In this document: piece after piece, positions 54,598 through 63,957 of the stretch | How positions within the stretch are numbered: position 1 is the stretch's first letter | Layout of the letters: the number at the start of each line of letters is the position of its first letter | From: JAKLQR01 sp963753165 | Lineage (GTDB): Bacteria > Nitrospirota > Thermodesulfovibrionia > Thermodesulfovibrionales > SM23-35 | DNA: 64,000 nt | Direction: 5' to 3' | NCBI GenBank assembly: GCA_963753165.1 | Contig: CAVWBP010000017.1 | Coordinates: forward strand, 93,435 to 157,434 | The notes under the pieces: generated by a model | Databases searched by the model: none | What the model was told of the DNA's origin: nothing | What the model saw: the letters and a program-made list of their open reading frames with translations, nothing else | Translations under genes and position numbers: made by a program

Positions 54598-54700
54598 AGG
54601 TTTAGTTTACCTCTTCTTTTTCATGATAGCCAACAGGAATCGGTAGAAATATTGCTCGACAGTTTCTCAAATTATGTATAGTATTTCTATAAGGAGAAAA

Positions 54701-57700
54701 ATGGAGAAAGAACTCCGGATACTCATTCTTGAAGATAACCCTCACGATGCTGAGTTGATTCGGCATGAACTGCGCAAAGCGGGACTATTCTTTGTATCAG
54801 AGAGAGTGGATACAGAAGAAGGCTTCCAGAAGGCGATTGAAGATCTTGCGCCTGACATAATCCTCGCTGATTATTCCCTTCCGCAGTTCGACGGTTTTTC
54901 CGCACTCAAAATCGCACAGAAAAGATGTCCTGATGTGCCGTTCGTATTCGTTACAGGCACAATGGGCGAAGAAATCGCGGTTGATGCGCTTAAGACCGGG
55001 GCCACTGATTATGTGCTCAAGGAGCGGTTGTCAAGGCTTGTCCCTGCGGTAAACCGGGCGCTGAGAGAATCTCATGAGAAGGCTGAAAGAAAACGGGCAG
55101 AGGATATGCTGCGGGAAACCGAGGAACGGTATCGCACGTTAATCGAAAATGCCCACGACATGATTCAAAGCGTTTCTCATGACGGTCATTTCATCTTTGT
55201 GAATGAATCATGGTCGAAAACGATGGGATATACCCGGGATGAGCTTCAGAACATCACTATTTTCGATATCCTTCATCCGGGTTGCCTTTCTCATTGCATG
55301 GAGGCTTTTCAGAGGGTAATGTCGGGAGAATCATTCAGTCATGTAGAAGCCGTCTTCGTCGCAAAAGACGGCCGAAGCATCGATGTCCGGGGGAGTGTGA
55401 CCGCGCGCTTTATCGGCGGAAAGGTGGTCGGCTCACAGGGGATATTCCGGGACATCACCGAACGGAAGATGGCTGAGGAAGCGATACAGAGGAGCGAAGA
55501 AAAATACCGCAATATTTTTGAGAATATTCAGGACATATATTACGAAACAGCGTTAGACGGAACGATTCTGGAAGTCAGTCCTTCAATTGAGGCTGGTACC
55601 AGAGGACAATATACAAGAGACGATCTGATCGGCAAGTCGATTCTTGATTTTTATGCCGACAGGAAGGCAAGAGAAATTCTTCTCATCACGCTTAAAGAAA
55701 AAGGAAGCGTGCATGATTACGAAATCACTATTAAAAACCGTGACGGCTCTTTGATCCCCTGTTCCATTTCCGCCTTGTTTCAATATGATTCTGAGGGAAA
55801 GCCATTGAAACTCATAGGAAGCTTGCGGGACATTACCGAGCGCAAACAGGCTGATACTAAATTATCAGAGAACAGAAAACAACTGAAGGCATTGCTTGAC
55901 AATATCCCGGATATTGCCTGGCTTAAGGACAAGGAAAGCAGGTTCATTGCAGTAAACAAACCATTCGGCGAAGCCTGCGGAATAGACCCTGATGAGTTGA
56001 CCGGGAAAACAGATATGGATATCTGGCCGAAGGAATTAGCAGAAAGATACAGGGCTGACGATAAAGAAGTCATGGAAACACGAAAACGGAAACAGGTCGA
56101 AGAACCGTTGGTCGATAGAGATGGCAGCAAGACCTGGATAGATACGATTAAAACGCCTATTTTCAATACTGAGGGTGAAGTCATCGGCACCACCGGCATT
56201 GCCCGTGACATCACAGAGCGCAAGAAAATTGAAGAAGAACTTTACAGCAATTACTATGCCCAGTCCGCCATAAGCATGATTCTCAGTTTATCGCTCGAAA
56301 GTATTTCTACTGACATGTTCCTTCAAAAGGCCCTCAACATGATACTTGCGCTTCCATGGCTTTCCGTTCAATCAAGCGGGAGTATACATCTTGTTGAGGA
56401 TTCCTCTGAAGTGCTTGTGCTGAAAGCCCGGTATAACCTCCCGGAACAACTCATACACTCATGCACGCGCGTCCCTTTCGGCAAATGCCTTTGCGGAATA
56501 GCGGCAAAGACGAAGAAAATACTCTTTGCCGACCATATCGATGAACGCCATGAAATCTGTCAGGAGGGGATGCTTCCTCACGGTCATTATATTGTGCCTA
56601 TCCTGTACAGAGAAAAAACCTTAGGGGTAATAAACCTTTATCTGAATGCAGGGCATATCAGAAACCAGAGGGAGGAAGAATTCCTGCGTGCTGTTGCCGA
56701 TACTCTGGCCGGCATCCTTATCCGCAAGCAGGCGGAAGACAAAATTCAGTACCTTGCGTATTACGATGAACTGACAGGTCTTCCGAACAGAAGCCTCTTT
56801 CTTGACAGGTTGTCCCAGGGCATAGCCAGGGCGGAGCATGGCAGGAAGCATGTCGGGGTGTTGACCGTTGATATTGACAGGTTCAAGATTCTGAATGACA
56901 CCTATGGTCTTGAGGCCGGGGATTTTGTATTGAGGGAAATAGCGGGAAAACTTGCCTCGTCAATACGCGAGGGTGATACCGTCTCACGTCTTGAAAACGA
57001 TGATTTCGGGATACTGCTGCTCGATGTCGCAGAAACCGACGATATCATTTTGGTTGTAGAAAAAATCATGGATACCGTTTCCCAGCCTGTGCATTTTCAG
57101 GGAAAAGAGATTCTGTTTACCATGAGTGTCGGGATATCGGTATACCCTTCTGACGGGGAAGATGCATTAATCCTTATGAGAAATTCTGCACTTGCCCTTG
57201 CAAAGGCAAAGTATCATGGCAGGAAAAACTACCAGTTCTACACGGAAGGCATGGACGAGAAAGCGTCGGAGTTTATTCTGATAGAAAAAAACCTTTTCAA
57301 TGCAATAAAGAACGAAGAGTTCATGCTTTACTACCAGCCCTACTGGGATATCAACACAAAAAATATTGTTGGCATGGAAGCCCTGATGCGGTGGAATAGT
57401 CCGGAACTGGGCATGGTCTCTCCGGGCAAGTTCATCCCGGTGCTTGAAGACACGGGGATGATTATAGCAGTTGGAGAATGGATTCTGAGGACAGCGATCA
57501 GTCAGGTAAAAGCATGGCAGGACAAGGGGCATCCTGTAGTCCCCGTCTCCGTCAACCTCTCTCTGATCCAGTTCAGGCAGAAAGATTTATCTCAGATGAT
57601 AGAGCGGATAATCAGAGAATCCGGTTTTTATCCCTCGCTCCTTACCCTGGAAATCACAGAGAGCGCCTTTATGCAGGACACGGAATTCACCTTTTCAGTG

Positions 57701-58048
57701 CTTGACGATCTGAAAAACATAGGGGTTTCAGTATCGGTCGACGATTTCGGAACAGGCTATTCTTCTCTGGCGTATCTGAAAAGATTCCCGATTGACAACC
57801 TGAAGATCGACATCTCCTTCATAAGAGAGATGACCGCAGACCCTGATACCGCCTCGATCGTCATGGCCATTATCTCGATGGCGCATACGCTCCAGCTGAA
57901 AACCATTGCGGAGGGCATCGAAACCGAGGAGCAGTGGAAATTTTTACGGCTTCTCAGGTGTGATATGGGACAAGGCTTTTACTTTAGCAAACCTCTGCCT
58001 GCAGAAGATGCGGAAAAACTGTTTCTTGACATACAGAAAAAAGGCTAA
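54701..58048 (+). CDS. REC-PAS-PAS-PAS-GAF-GGDEF-EAL signalling protein
   Basis: A 1115-residue multidomain protein. In order: receiver (1-120, ILILEDNPHDAELI, LADYSLPQFDG), three PAS domains (about 145-255, 270-385, 395-510; each ends in an RDITERK-type linker), GAF (about 530-680), GGDEF (690-850) and EAL (865-1110). GGDEF is degenerate (LENDDF, about 763), so no cyclase activity is expected. The EAL domain keeps EALMRW (about 892), ITES and DDFGTGYSSL, so it is probably an active c-di-GMP phosphodiesterase. The start follows AAGGAG at 54701; an earlier in-frame ATG adds 9 residues. Confidence 0.9.
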   Translation: MEKELRILILEDNPHDAELIRHELRKAGLFFVSERVDTEEGFQKAIEDLAPDIILADYSLPQFDGFSALKIAQKRCPDVPFVFVTGTMGEEIAVDALKTGATDYVLKERLSRLVPAVNRALRESHEKAERKRAEDMLRETEERYRTLIENAHDMIQSVSHDGHFIFVNESWSKTMGYTRDELQNITIFDILHPGCLSHCMEAFQRVMSGESFSHVEAVFVAKDGRSIDVRGSVTARFIGGKVVGSQGIFRDITERKMAEEAIQRSEEKYRNIFENIQDIYYETALDGTILEVSPSIEAGTRGQYTRDDLIGKSILDFYADRKAREILLITLKEKGSVHDYEITIKNRDGSLIPCSISALFQYDSEGKPLKLIGSLRDITERKQADTKLSENRKQLKALLDNIPDIAWLKDKESRFIAVNKPFGEACGIDPDELTGKTDMDIWPKELAERYRADDKEVMETRKRKQVEEPLVDRDGSKTWIDTIKTPIFNTEGEVIGTTGIARDITERKKIEEELYSNYYAQSAISMILSLSLESISTDMFLQKALNMILALPWLSVQSSGSIHLVEDSSEVLVLKARYNLPEQLIHSCTRVPFGKCLCGIAAKTKKILFADHIDERHEICQEGMLPHGHYIVPILYREKTLGVINLYLNAGHIRNQREEEFLRAVADTLAGILIRKQAEDKIQYLAYYDELTGLPNRSLFLDRLSQGIARAEHGRKHVGVLTVDIDRFKILNDTYGLEAGDFVLREIAGKLASSIREGDTVSRLENDDFGILLLDVAETDDIILVVEKIMDTVSQPVHFQGKEILFTMSVGISVYPSDGEDALILMRNSALALAKAKYHGRKNYQFYTEGMDEKASEFILIEKNLFNAIKNEEFMLYYQPYWDINTKNIVGMEALMRWNSPELGMVSPGKFIPVLEDTGMIIAVGEWILRTAISQVKAWQDKGHPVVPVSVNLSLIQFRQKDLSQMIERIIRESGFYPSLLTLEITESAFMQDTEFTFSVLDDLKNIGVSVSVDDFGTGYSSLAYLKRFPIDNLKIDISFIREMTADPDTASIVMAIISMAHTLQLKTIAEGIETEEQWKFLRLLRCDMGQGFYFSKPLPAEDAEKLFLDIQKKG

Positions 58049-58960
58049 GTCGGCATTCCTACGCTTCTCAGCACATTCATCGGCCCATGTTCTTTCAGAA
58101 AACTCATCTCTTCTTTATTCCTCACAAGCAGCGCGCCCGTAAACCCGAGTGAATTGATCGAGATTGAATCGCAGAATTCCCTTGACCGCGGCACAAGGAG
58201 CATCCACTTTCTGGTCATTATAAAACAGTACGGCGCCGACTGACGTTTCAGGGAACCGGTATCCGGTGGCGTCATTCCAAGATGACGAAGTGAGGAAGCA
58301 TAGAGTTCGAACGAACGCCGTGCGGCTTCGAGTGGTGAATTCACCATATCGTTTTCGAGAGGTATAAATACATGTCTGAAAGGGAACGCAGGTATTGTGC
58401 CCATGACACCCCTGAAGGTTGCTTGCGTGAAACAGAGGCTCTATGGGTATCTCGGGACCCTCCGGCGCAAGAGGCAGAGGCACCATCTGCAGGTGTTTAT
58501 GGCGCTGACTCGCGCCTGCGGCTTCTCCTCCGTTATAGAAACCGAGTCCGTTGTATTCTGCCATGCACGCCCAGAGCGCTTCAAAGTCAGATATTGTGAG
58601 CAATACTTCCTGGTCCTCAAAATGTCTTGTGACTATGAGAAGGTGGTGGTCCACCACATTATATTTATTGAGCAGCGCGCTATGCGTATCTGAAATATCC
58701 GCAACATGCAGGGCTTTGTCATAGGGGAGAAAGGGATTCACCGATATACCGGCTGCTTCAGAGGACTGCTGTTTCTGTTTCTCCGCAGCCTTCTTCCTGA
58801 GACTCGCGAGAATCCTTACAAAGAACCGCACCCCTGCATCCCCGATGAACTCATATTCAGTGGGGATAGGGAATTGAGCGCCTGTCTGAAGGGCCTTTTC
58901 CGAAGTCTGAAGGACGGCTTTCCATAGGGTATTCTTTTCCAGAAGTATCCGTGAATTCAT
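58045..58960 (-). CDS. ATP adenylyltransferase (Ap4A phosphorylase), interrupted by one frameshift
   Basis: Fits the APA1/2-type Ap4A phosphorylase family. The N-terminal part has SVNPFLPYDKALHVADI, HHLLIVTRHFEDQE, and the HIT-like active site GASQRHKHLQMVPLPL with HxHxQ. After FHASNLQG the frame becomes nonsense at a G4 run (plus-strand C run 58409-58412). Dropping one G restores VMGTIPAFPFRHVFIPLEND and the true C-terminus (SAPYCFIMTRKWMLLVPRS) to the stop at 58045. This is either a real +1 mutation or a homopolymer consensus error. The start MNSRILLEK at 58960 is preferred; a TTG is five codons upstream. Confidence 0.85.
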
Positions 58961-59054
58961 TTCCCGTGAAATCAACTCCTTGTTTGTTTTATCATACCAG
59001 AAACATATTTGCGCTTATGAAGAAAATACCAAATCATATCGATAAGGAGGCAGT

Positions 59055-59717
59055 ATGGATGCAATCGAATGCATAAAATCAAGGATGAGCATCAGAAAGT
59101 TCAGGCCGGACCCTGTCCTGGAGGACCTGCTTATAGAAATTATTGAAGCGGCAAAATGGAGTCCTTCATACAAAAACAGCCAGCCATGGGAAGTTGTGAT
59201 AGTCTCGGGTGAAAAGAAGGAATCGCTCTCAAAGATGCTCATTGATCTGCTCGATAAAAATGAACCACCCTGCCCTGACATCCCCGAACCGCAATCGTGG
59301 CCGCCTGCTGAAAAAGCACGGATCGATTCGCTCATGAAAATGAGGAGCGAACAGACGGGAAAAGACTTAAACGACCCTGAAGTAAAGAGAAAAGCCAAGA
59401 CAGTGAACTTTAATTTCTACAAGGCGCCTCACGGCATATTCCTTTTTCAGGATGCGTCGCTTTCCTTATGGTCTCTCTTTGACATCGGGCTCTTTGCGCA
59501 GAGCCTCATGCTTGCTGCACATGCCCACGGGGTCGGGACAGTGCCGCAGGCATTCCTTACCGACTATGCCCTGCAGGTAAAGCAGTTCCTCGGAATCCCT
59601 GAAACAAAGCGGCTTGTCCTCGGAATCTCGGCAGGATATCCGGACTGGGAATCACCGGCAAACAAATTCAAGACCGACCGGGTTGACAGGGAAGATTTTC
59701 TGAGAGTGATTCAGTAG
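59055..59717 (+). CDS. nitroreductase-family protein
   Basis: A 220-residue FMN-dependent oxidoreductase of the nitroreductase family. The FMN-phosphate contact region is SRMSIRKFRPDPV, and WSPSYKNSQPWEVVIV, HAHGVGTVPQAFLTDYA and LVLGISAGYPDWE are typical. The substrate is unknown. AAGGAGG precedes the ATG. The EamA transporter gene follows after 37 bp. Confidence 0.88.
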   Translation: MDAIECIKSRMSIRKFRPDPVLEDLLIEIIEAAKWSPSYKNSQPWEVVIVSGEKKESLSKMLIDLLDKNEPPCPDIPEPQSWPPAEKARIDSLMKMRSEQTGKDLNDPEVKRKAKTVNFNFYKAPHGIFLFQDASLSLWSLFDIGLFAQSLMLAAHAHGVGTVPQAFLTDYALQVKQFLGIPETKRLVLGISAGYPDWESPANKFKTDRVDREDFLRVIQ

Positions 59718-59754
59718 AATCCACGGGAAATGCAGGGGGGAAGAAAAGAAAATA

Positions 59755-60645
59755 TTGGAGCAGAAGCGGAACAGGAAACTCGGGTATCTGTATGTATTCT
59801 GTGCGGCCCTTTTCTGGGCCTCGTCCGGCACTGCATCCAAGGTTCTCTTTCATAGCGGAATAACGCCTTTTCAGCTCGTACAGTTACGCACAACGATTGC
59901 GGCATTTTCCTTGTTCCTTTTTCTTTTCATATTCAGAAAACATTCTTTAAGGATCGGAAGAAAAGATATCCTCTACTTCCTTGTCCTTGGCGCGGCGCTT
60001 GCGGCAACGCAGTTCACGTATCTCTACAGCATCAGCAGGATTCAGGTGGCTGTGGCAATCCTTTTGGAATACATGGCTCCTGTGTTTATCGCAGTCTATT
60101 CTGTTCTGTTCGCCCGTAAGAAGCTTGGGCAGAGGACCGTTATGGCACTCGCAGGCGCGCTTGCCGGTTGTTATTTCATGACAGGGGTTTACAGCCTCGA
60201 TATCCTGAACATGAACAGGACAGGAATCCTCGCAGGGCTTGCGTCAGCAGTTGCATTCGCCGCATATACCCTAAAGAGTGAATACGGCATGCAGACCTAT
60301 ACCCCATGGACAGTCGTATTTTATGCCCTGTTCTTTGCCGCCCTCATCTGGAATATCTTCCATCCGCCGCTTGCAGCGTTCGTGCATCCCCACCGGGGCC
60401 CTGACTGGGTATTGATTCTGTTCATCGGGATATTCGGCACCATCTTGCCCTTTGGCCTGTACAATGAAGGCATAAAGCTCCTGCAATCCACCCGTGCGAG
60501 TATTACCGCAACTATGGAACCTGTTCTTGCAGGATTCTTCGCATATTCTTTCCTCGGCGAAACCATGGAGTTGCTGCAGATCACCGGGGCCTTCCTGGTT
60601 ATCGCATCAATCCTGCTGCTCCAGACAAAAAAGGACACTGCCTGA
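59755..60645 (+). CDS. EamA/DMT-family transporter
   Basis: A 296-residue protein of the drug/metabolite transporter superfamily. Ten hydrophobic helices in two EamA halves are evident; the first begins YLYVFCAALFWASSGTASKV and the second ends ASITATMEPVLAGFFAYSFLGE. It probably exports a small metabolite; specificity cannot be read. The start is a TTG at 59755 with a G-rich stretch about 14 nt upstream; no in-frame ATG lies near the N-terminus. Confidence 0.85.
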   Translation: MEQKRNRKLGYLYVFCAALFWASSGTASKVLFHSGITPFQLVQLRTTIAAFSLFLFLFIFRKHSLRIGRKDILYFLVLGAALAATQFTYLYSISRIQVAVAILLEYMAPVFIAVYSVLFARKKLGQRTVMALAGALAGCYFMTGVYSLDILNMNRTGILAGLASAVAFAAYTLKSEYGMQTYTPWTVVFYALFFAALIWNIFHPPLAAFVHPHRGPDWVLILFIGIFGTILPFGLYNEGIKLLQSTRASITATMEPVLAGFFAYSFLGETMELLQITGAFLVIASILLLQTKKDTA

Positions 60646-60702
60646 TACTCGAAAAGCCTCAGGATTTGCACTAGAATATATATGGGAGGATAGAGACAAT
60701 CC

Positions 60703-61641
60703 GTGGTTACCCCTTCATATATCGAAACTCACCGTTCGGGAAAGCTGAAGGAGCGAATTCAGACAGCATATGGAATACTTGGGGACTGTCATCTCTGCCC
60801 CCGAGAGTGCCATGTCAACCGGCTGGAGGATGAAAAAGGGTTCTGCGGCACCGGGAAGACGGCCATGGTTTCCAGTTTCAACCCCCATTTCGGCGAGGAA
60901 GACCCTCTGGTCGGCAGCCGTGGTTCAGGCACGATATTTATGACACACTGCAACCTCCTCTGTGTATTTTGCCAGAACTGGGAGATCAGCCATAAGGGCG
61001 AAGGCATTGAGGTAACGCCGAAGAAACTCTCCGATATGATGCTGTATCTCCAGAACAGCGGCTGCCACAACATTAATTTTGTAACCCCTACCCATGTTGT
61101 TCCCCAGATACTGGAAGCCCTTTCGCCTGCTGTTGAAGGAGGCCTGAATATTCCTCTTGTTTACAATACCGGAGGGTACGACAGCGTAGAGACCCTGAAA
61201 CTCCTCGACGGCATATTTGATATCTACATGCCCGACTTCAAACTCTGGGACCCCGAATATGCGAAGAAGTATCTCAAAGCACCGGATTACCCGAAAAAGG
61301 CACGGGACGCGTTGCGGGAAATGCACCGGCAGGTGGGCGACCTGGCGCTGAGCGAGAGCGGTATCGCATTGAAGGGAATTATCCTCCGCCATCTGGTGAT
61401 GCCCGGCGGAATCGCAGGCACGAGAGAAATCATGCGTTTTATCGCCAGGGAGATATCACCCAATACCTATGTGAATATTATGGACCAGTACCGCCCGTGC
61501 GGAAATGCATACCGACATCCTCCGCTCAACCGCAGGATTACCCCTGAAGAGTACGAGGAATCACTCAGGGCAGCACAGGAGGAGGGAATTACCCGGCTTG
61601 ATAACCGCGAGCGACGCACGATCTTCCGCCGGTTGTGGTAA
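60703..61641 (+). CDS. radical SAM protein, PflA-like
   Basis: A 312-residue radical SAM protein of the pyruvate-formate-lyase-activating-enzyme-like group. An N-terminal Cys motif (CHLCPRECHVNR, and FCGTG) precedes the radical SAM motif CNLLCVFCQNW (about 88), with CHNINFVTPTHVVPQIL and VYNTGGYDSVETL further on. The usual targets of these relatives are glycyl-radical enzymes or other proteins; none is adjacent. The start is GTG at 60703 behind GGGAGGA. Confidence 0.85.
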   Translation: MVTPSYIETHRSGKLKERIQTAYGILGDCHLCPRECHVNRLEDEKGFCGTGKTAMVSSFNPHFGEEDPLVGSRGSGTIFMTHCNLLCVFCQNWEISHKGEGIEVTPKKLSDMMLYLQNSGCHNINFVTPTHVVPQILEALSPAVEGGLNIPLVYNTGGYDSVETLKLLDGIFDIYMPDFKLWDPEYAKKYLKAPDYPKKARDALREMHRQVGDLALSESGIALKGIILRHLVMPGGIAGTREIMRFIAREISPNTYVNIMDQYRPCGNAYRHPPLNRRITPEEYEESLRAAQEEGITRLDNRERRTIFRRLW

Positions 61642-61675
61642 TCCATGTTTCTTTTCCAAGATTGTGAGGACTTAC

Positions 61676-61821
61676 TAAGACGGCAATAAGTAAAGCTACA
61701 TCGATGTCATTCCCGCTTGTCGTCCCGAAAGCATTCGGGATTTCTTAAAACCCGGAAGGATTGCGGACAAACCACAATGACAAATAGCGATAAGAACGTC
61801 GCCTTACTAATGACCGTCTTA
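61676..61821. mobile_element. MITE-like element with imperfect terminal inverted repeats
   Basis: The 21-bp ends are reverse complements at 17 of 21 positions (left starts taagacggcaataagtaa; right end, reverse complemented, taagacggtcattagtaa). The interior holds a REP-type palindrome (gtcattcccgcttgtcg, tcccgaaagcattcggga). No gene is encoded. It lies in a 723-bp gap (61642-62364) full of repeats. Confidence 0.65.
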
Positions 61822-61870
61822 ATATATCGGTAATATCTTCAAGAGCGAGTATATAAAGGCATGCTTTGGT

Positions 61871-62092
61871 CTATTTATAAATATCTTTCCGGTGACCGAT
61901 CCTGAGGACTATAATAGTCTCCTCTTTAATATCAAAGATCACCCTGTAGTCTCCGATTCTGAATCTGTAAGTGCCAATCTTACGGTCAGTCAACTTTCGG
62001 GAATAATTGAGGGGATTATTTGAGAACTCTCTTAATTTTGAAGCGATTCGTTTTTTGACGTCCTGCGTAAGTTTATCGAGGTCTTTTAATGA
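61871..62092 (-). pseudogene. RelE/ParE-type toxin, N-terminally truncated
   Basis: A 73-codon open frame on the minus strand ends with TAG at 61871. It contains LKDLDKLTQDVKKRIASKL, NPLNYSRKL, GTYRFRIGDYRVIFDI and LRIGHRKDIYK, the C-terminal signature of RelE/ParE mRNA interferases or gyrase toxins. The N-terminus is missing: upstream sequence in frame becomes the 198-bp repeat at 62084, and no start codon precedes the homology. No antitoxin is recognisable. Confidence 0.75.
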
Positions 62093-62281
62093 AAGAATTC
62101 CTCGATGCTCTGCATCGGGGTTACTGTTTTCCTTATTCTGTCATTCCCGCTTGTCGGGAATCCTTCCGGAGCATATGTTCTATAAGACAATACAGGAATG
62201 CAAAGAAAGATTCCGGACAAGCCGGAATGACATCTTTGATACCTCGTCCCGAAAGCCTTCGGGACTTCGGGGTAGTTCATT
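62084..62281 (-). repeat. 198-bp repeat, copy 2 (inverted relative to copy 1)
   Basis: Reverse complement of 4494-4691, with the same length and about nine or ten substitutions. It begins at the point where the RelE homology ends, so its insertion probably removed the toxin N-terminus. It contains the same three nested hairpins. Confidence 0.85.
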
Positions 62282-62364
62282 GATTTATCTATGTTGCTTT
62301 TTCGATGTCATGTAGTCCGGGGATTTTGTGAAGGCTGTTCTCTGCCTTAAGACAAAATGCAGAT

Positions 62365-63957
62365 TTAGCGTATTTCGACTCTGTTGCGCCCCTGTTCTTT
62401 TGCCTTATAGAGCGCCTGATCAGCCCTTGTTACCAGGCTATCGATGCTGTCACCATCTCTATATTCGGTTGCTCCAAAGCTGCAGGTAACAGTTCCGAAT
62501 TCGGTAAAGGCATATTTTTCTATTTTTTCTCGTATCTTTTCTGCCATCAATGCTGTTTCTTCCACCTTGCTGTTCGGCACGAGAATCACAAATTCCTCCC
62601 CTCCCCACCGCGCAACAATATCATATTTACGAATCGTCTCAGTAACTACCTGCGCGAGCTCTTTTAATACAATATCTCCTGTAGTATGTCCATAGGTATC
62701 ATTAATCTTTTTGAAATGGTCGATATCAAACATGGCTAAGGAAAGAGGAATCTTGTATCTTCGGGACCGCTCTATTTCTGCTTCAAGGAATTCATTAAAC
62801 CTGCGTCTGTTATATAATTTGGTCAGATTATCCCTTGTGGCATGGTATTCGAGGAACTCATTCGCTTTTTTGAGTTCCTCCTGCATGCTCTGAAGCTTTT
62901 TATTTATCTTCCCGATATAGAGCAGGAAAGAAGTCATTGACAGGAATACAATGAGGACCATTATTATCATGTACCAGTACTGCGTTATGATACTGCGGAT
63001 AGTTACCTTCCCATAGTTCTCATACGGTCGAACGCGCAGTTCTTTCATCAATTCATGCACCGGATAATAATCAAGCGGTATCGTCCATCCATCGATGTCT
63101 GCGGCCAGCGCAGCGTTACTGGTCTTCGGCATCTTCAGCAAAGCGATGGAAACCTTCTTTGCAAGACTGTCTGTAGTATGATTGAGTTTGGACAAAGGCC
63201 ATTCGGGATAAAGCCGGGTGCTTACGCGAAAGGGAAACCCTGCATATTCCCTTTCATTCAGAATTCGGAAAGATCTGAGATTTATTTTCCTGTCTTTTGC
63301 GAGTTCCTCCAGAGTGCCGGTACGTACCGTTCCCGCATCTGCCTTTTTGTTCAGAACAGCAAATACCACATCATTATGCGACCCTTTGAATTCCAAGGAT
63401 TTAAAATCCTTCGTTGGATCGATCCCCTGATCCTTTAACTCACGCCAGGCACTCCGCCAGCCGCCAAGTGAAAATTTATCAACTGCCATGAAGGCCTTGC
63501 CTTTGAGGTCTTGAATCGAGCGGATATCGTCCCTGTCAGCCATGCAGAAAATTGTGCCTCCAAATATGGTCAACCCACTGTCCATTAAGGTCAGTATCCT
63601 GTTTGCCCCGTACAAGGACTCCAGTTCTATATAATGGGATGTGTTCGTGAGAATAAAATCGATTTCGCCGTTCTTTACCGCAGGCTCGACTTCTTCAAAA
63701 CGCAGAGGGACAATTTTAAAAGAATATTCGGGAAGCTGCTGGTTGAGGTAGTCGGCTGTGGGGTTCCAGCGTTCCAGAGCATTTTCGACACCCTTATTCG
63801 CTAAAACTCCGAACCTTACTTCTGTTTCATGACTCAATAAAGGAGAAGCAGTAACAACATTCAGTATGAAAAGAGTAAACAGTAAGGTTTTAGTGAAGAA
63901 CCCTGCGGCAGAGACCGCAGGGCGTCCATTATTTGAATGTTTATTTTTTGGTGTCAT
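62365..63957 (-). CDS. PhnD-like periplasmic sensor fused to GGDEF cyclase
   Basis: A 530-residue receptor. A signal segment (LLFTLFILNVVTASPLLS) precedes a periplasmic phosphate/phosphonate-binding (PhnD-like) domain (about 45-290; FGVLANKGVENALERW, DFILTNTSHYIELE, KGSHNDVVFAVLNKKADAG). A TM helix (YMIIMVLIVFLSMTSFLLYI) follows at about 330-350, then a short coiled coil and a GGDEF domain with WGGEEF. The RxxD (RKYD) inhibitory site is intact. The start ATG lies inside the end of a palindromic repeat. It probably senses a periplasmic ligand and makes c-di-GMP. Confidence 0.85.
   Translation of the reverse strand: MTPKNKHSNNGRPAVSAAGFFTKTLLFTLFILNVVTASPLLSHETEVRFGVLANKGVENALERWNPTADYLNQQLPEYSFKIVPLRFEEVEPAVKNGEIDFILTNTSHYIELESLYGANRILTLMDSGLTIFGGTIFCMADRDDIRSIQDLKGKAFMAVDKFSLGGWRSAWRELKDQGIDPTKDFKSLEFKGSHNDVVFAVLNKKADAGTVRTGTLEELAKDRKINLRSFRILNEREYAGFPFRVSTRLYPEWPLSKLNHTTDSLAKKVSIALLKMPKTSNAALAADIDGWTIPLDYYPVHELMKELRVRPYENYGKVTIRSIITQYWYMIIMVLIVFLSMTSFLLYIGKINKKLQSMQEELKKANEFLEYHATRDNLTKLYNRRRFNEFLEAEIERSRRYKIPLSLAMFDIDHFKKINDTYGHTTGDIVLKELAQVVTETIRKYDIVARWGGEEFVILVPNSKVEETALMAEKIREKIEKYAFTEFGTVTCSFGATEYRDGDSIDSLVTRADQALYKAKEQGRNRVEIR
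63901..63922. other. perfect hairpin inside the PhnD-GGDEF signal-peptide coding region
   Basis: ccctgcgg-cagaga-ccgcaggg is a perfect 8-bp stem with a 6-nt loop, about 35-57 nt after the start codon. It could affect translation or be a relic terminator. Confidence 0.5.

Noticed and set aside
62290..62364. Short minus-strand stretch reading KAENSLHKIPGLHDIEKAT as a second toxin fragment
   Set aside because: Only about 25 codons, no start, and the match to RelE N-termini is too weak to claim.
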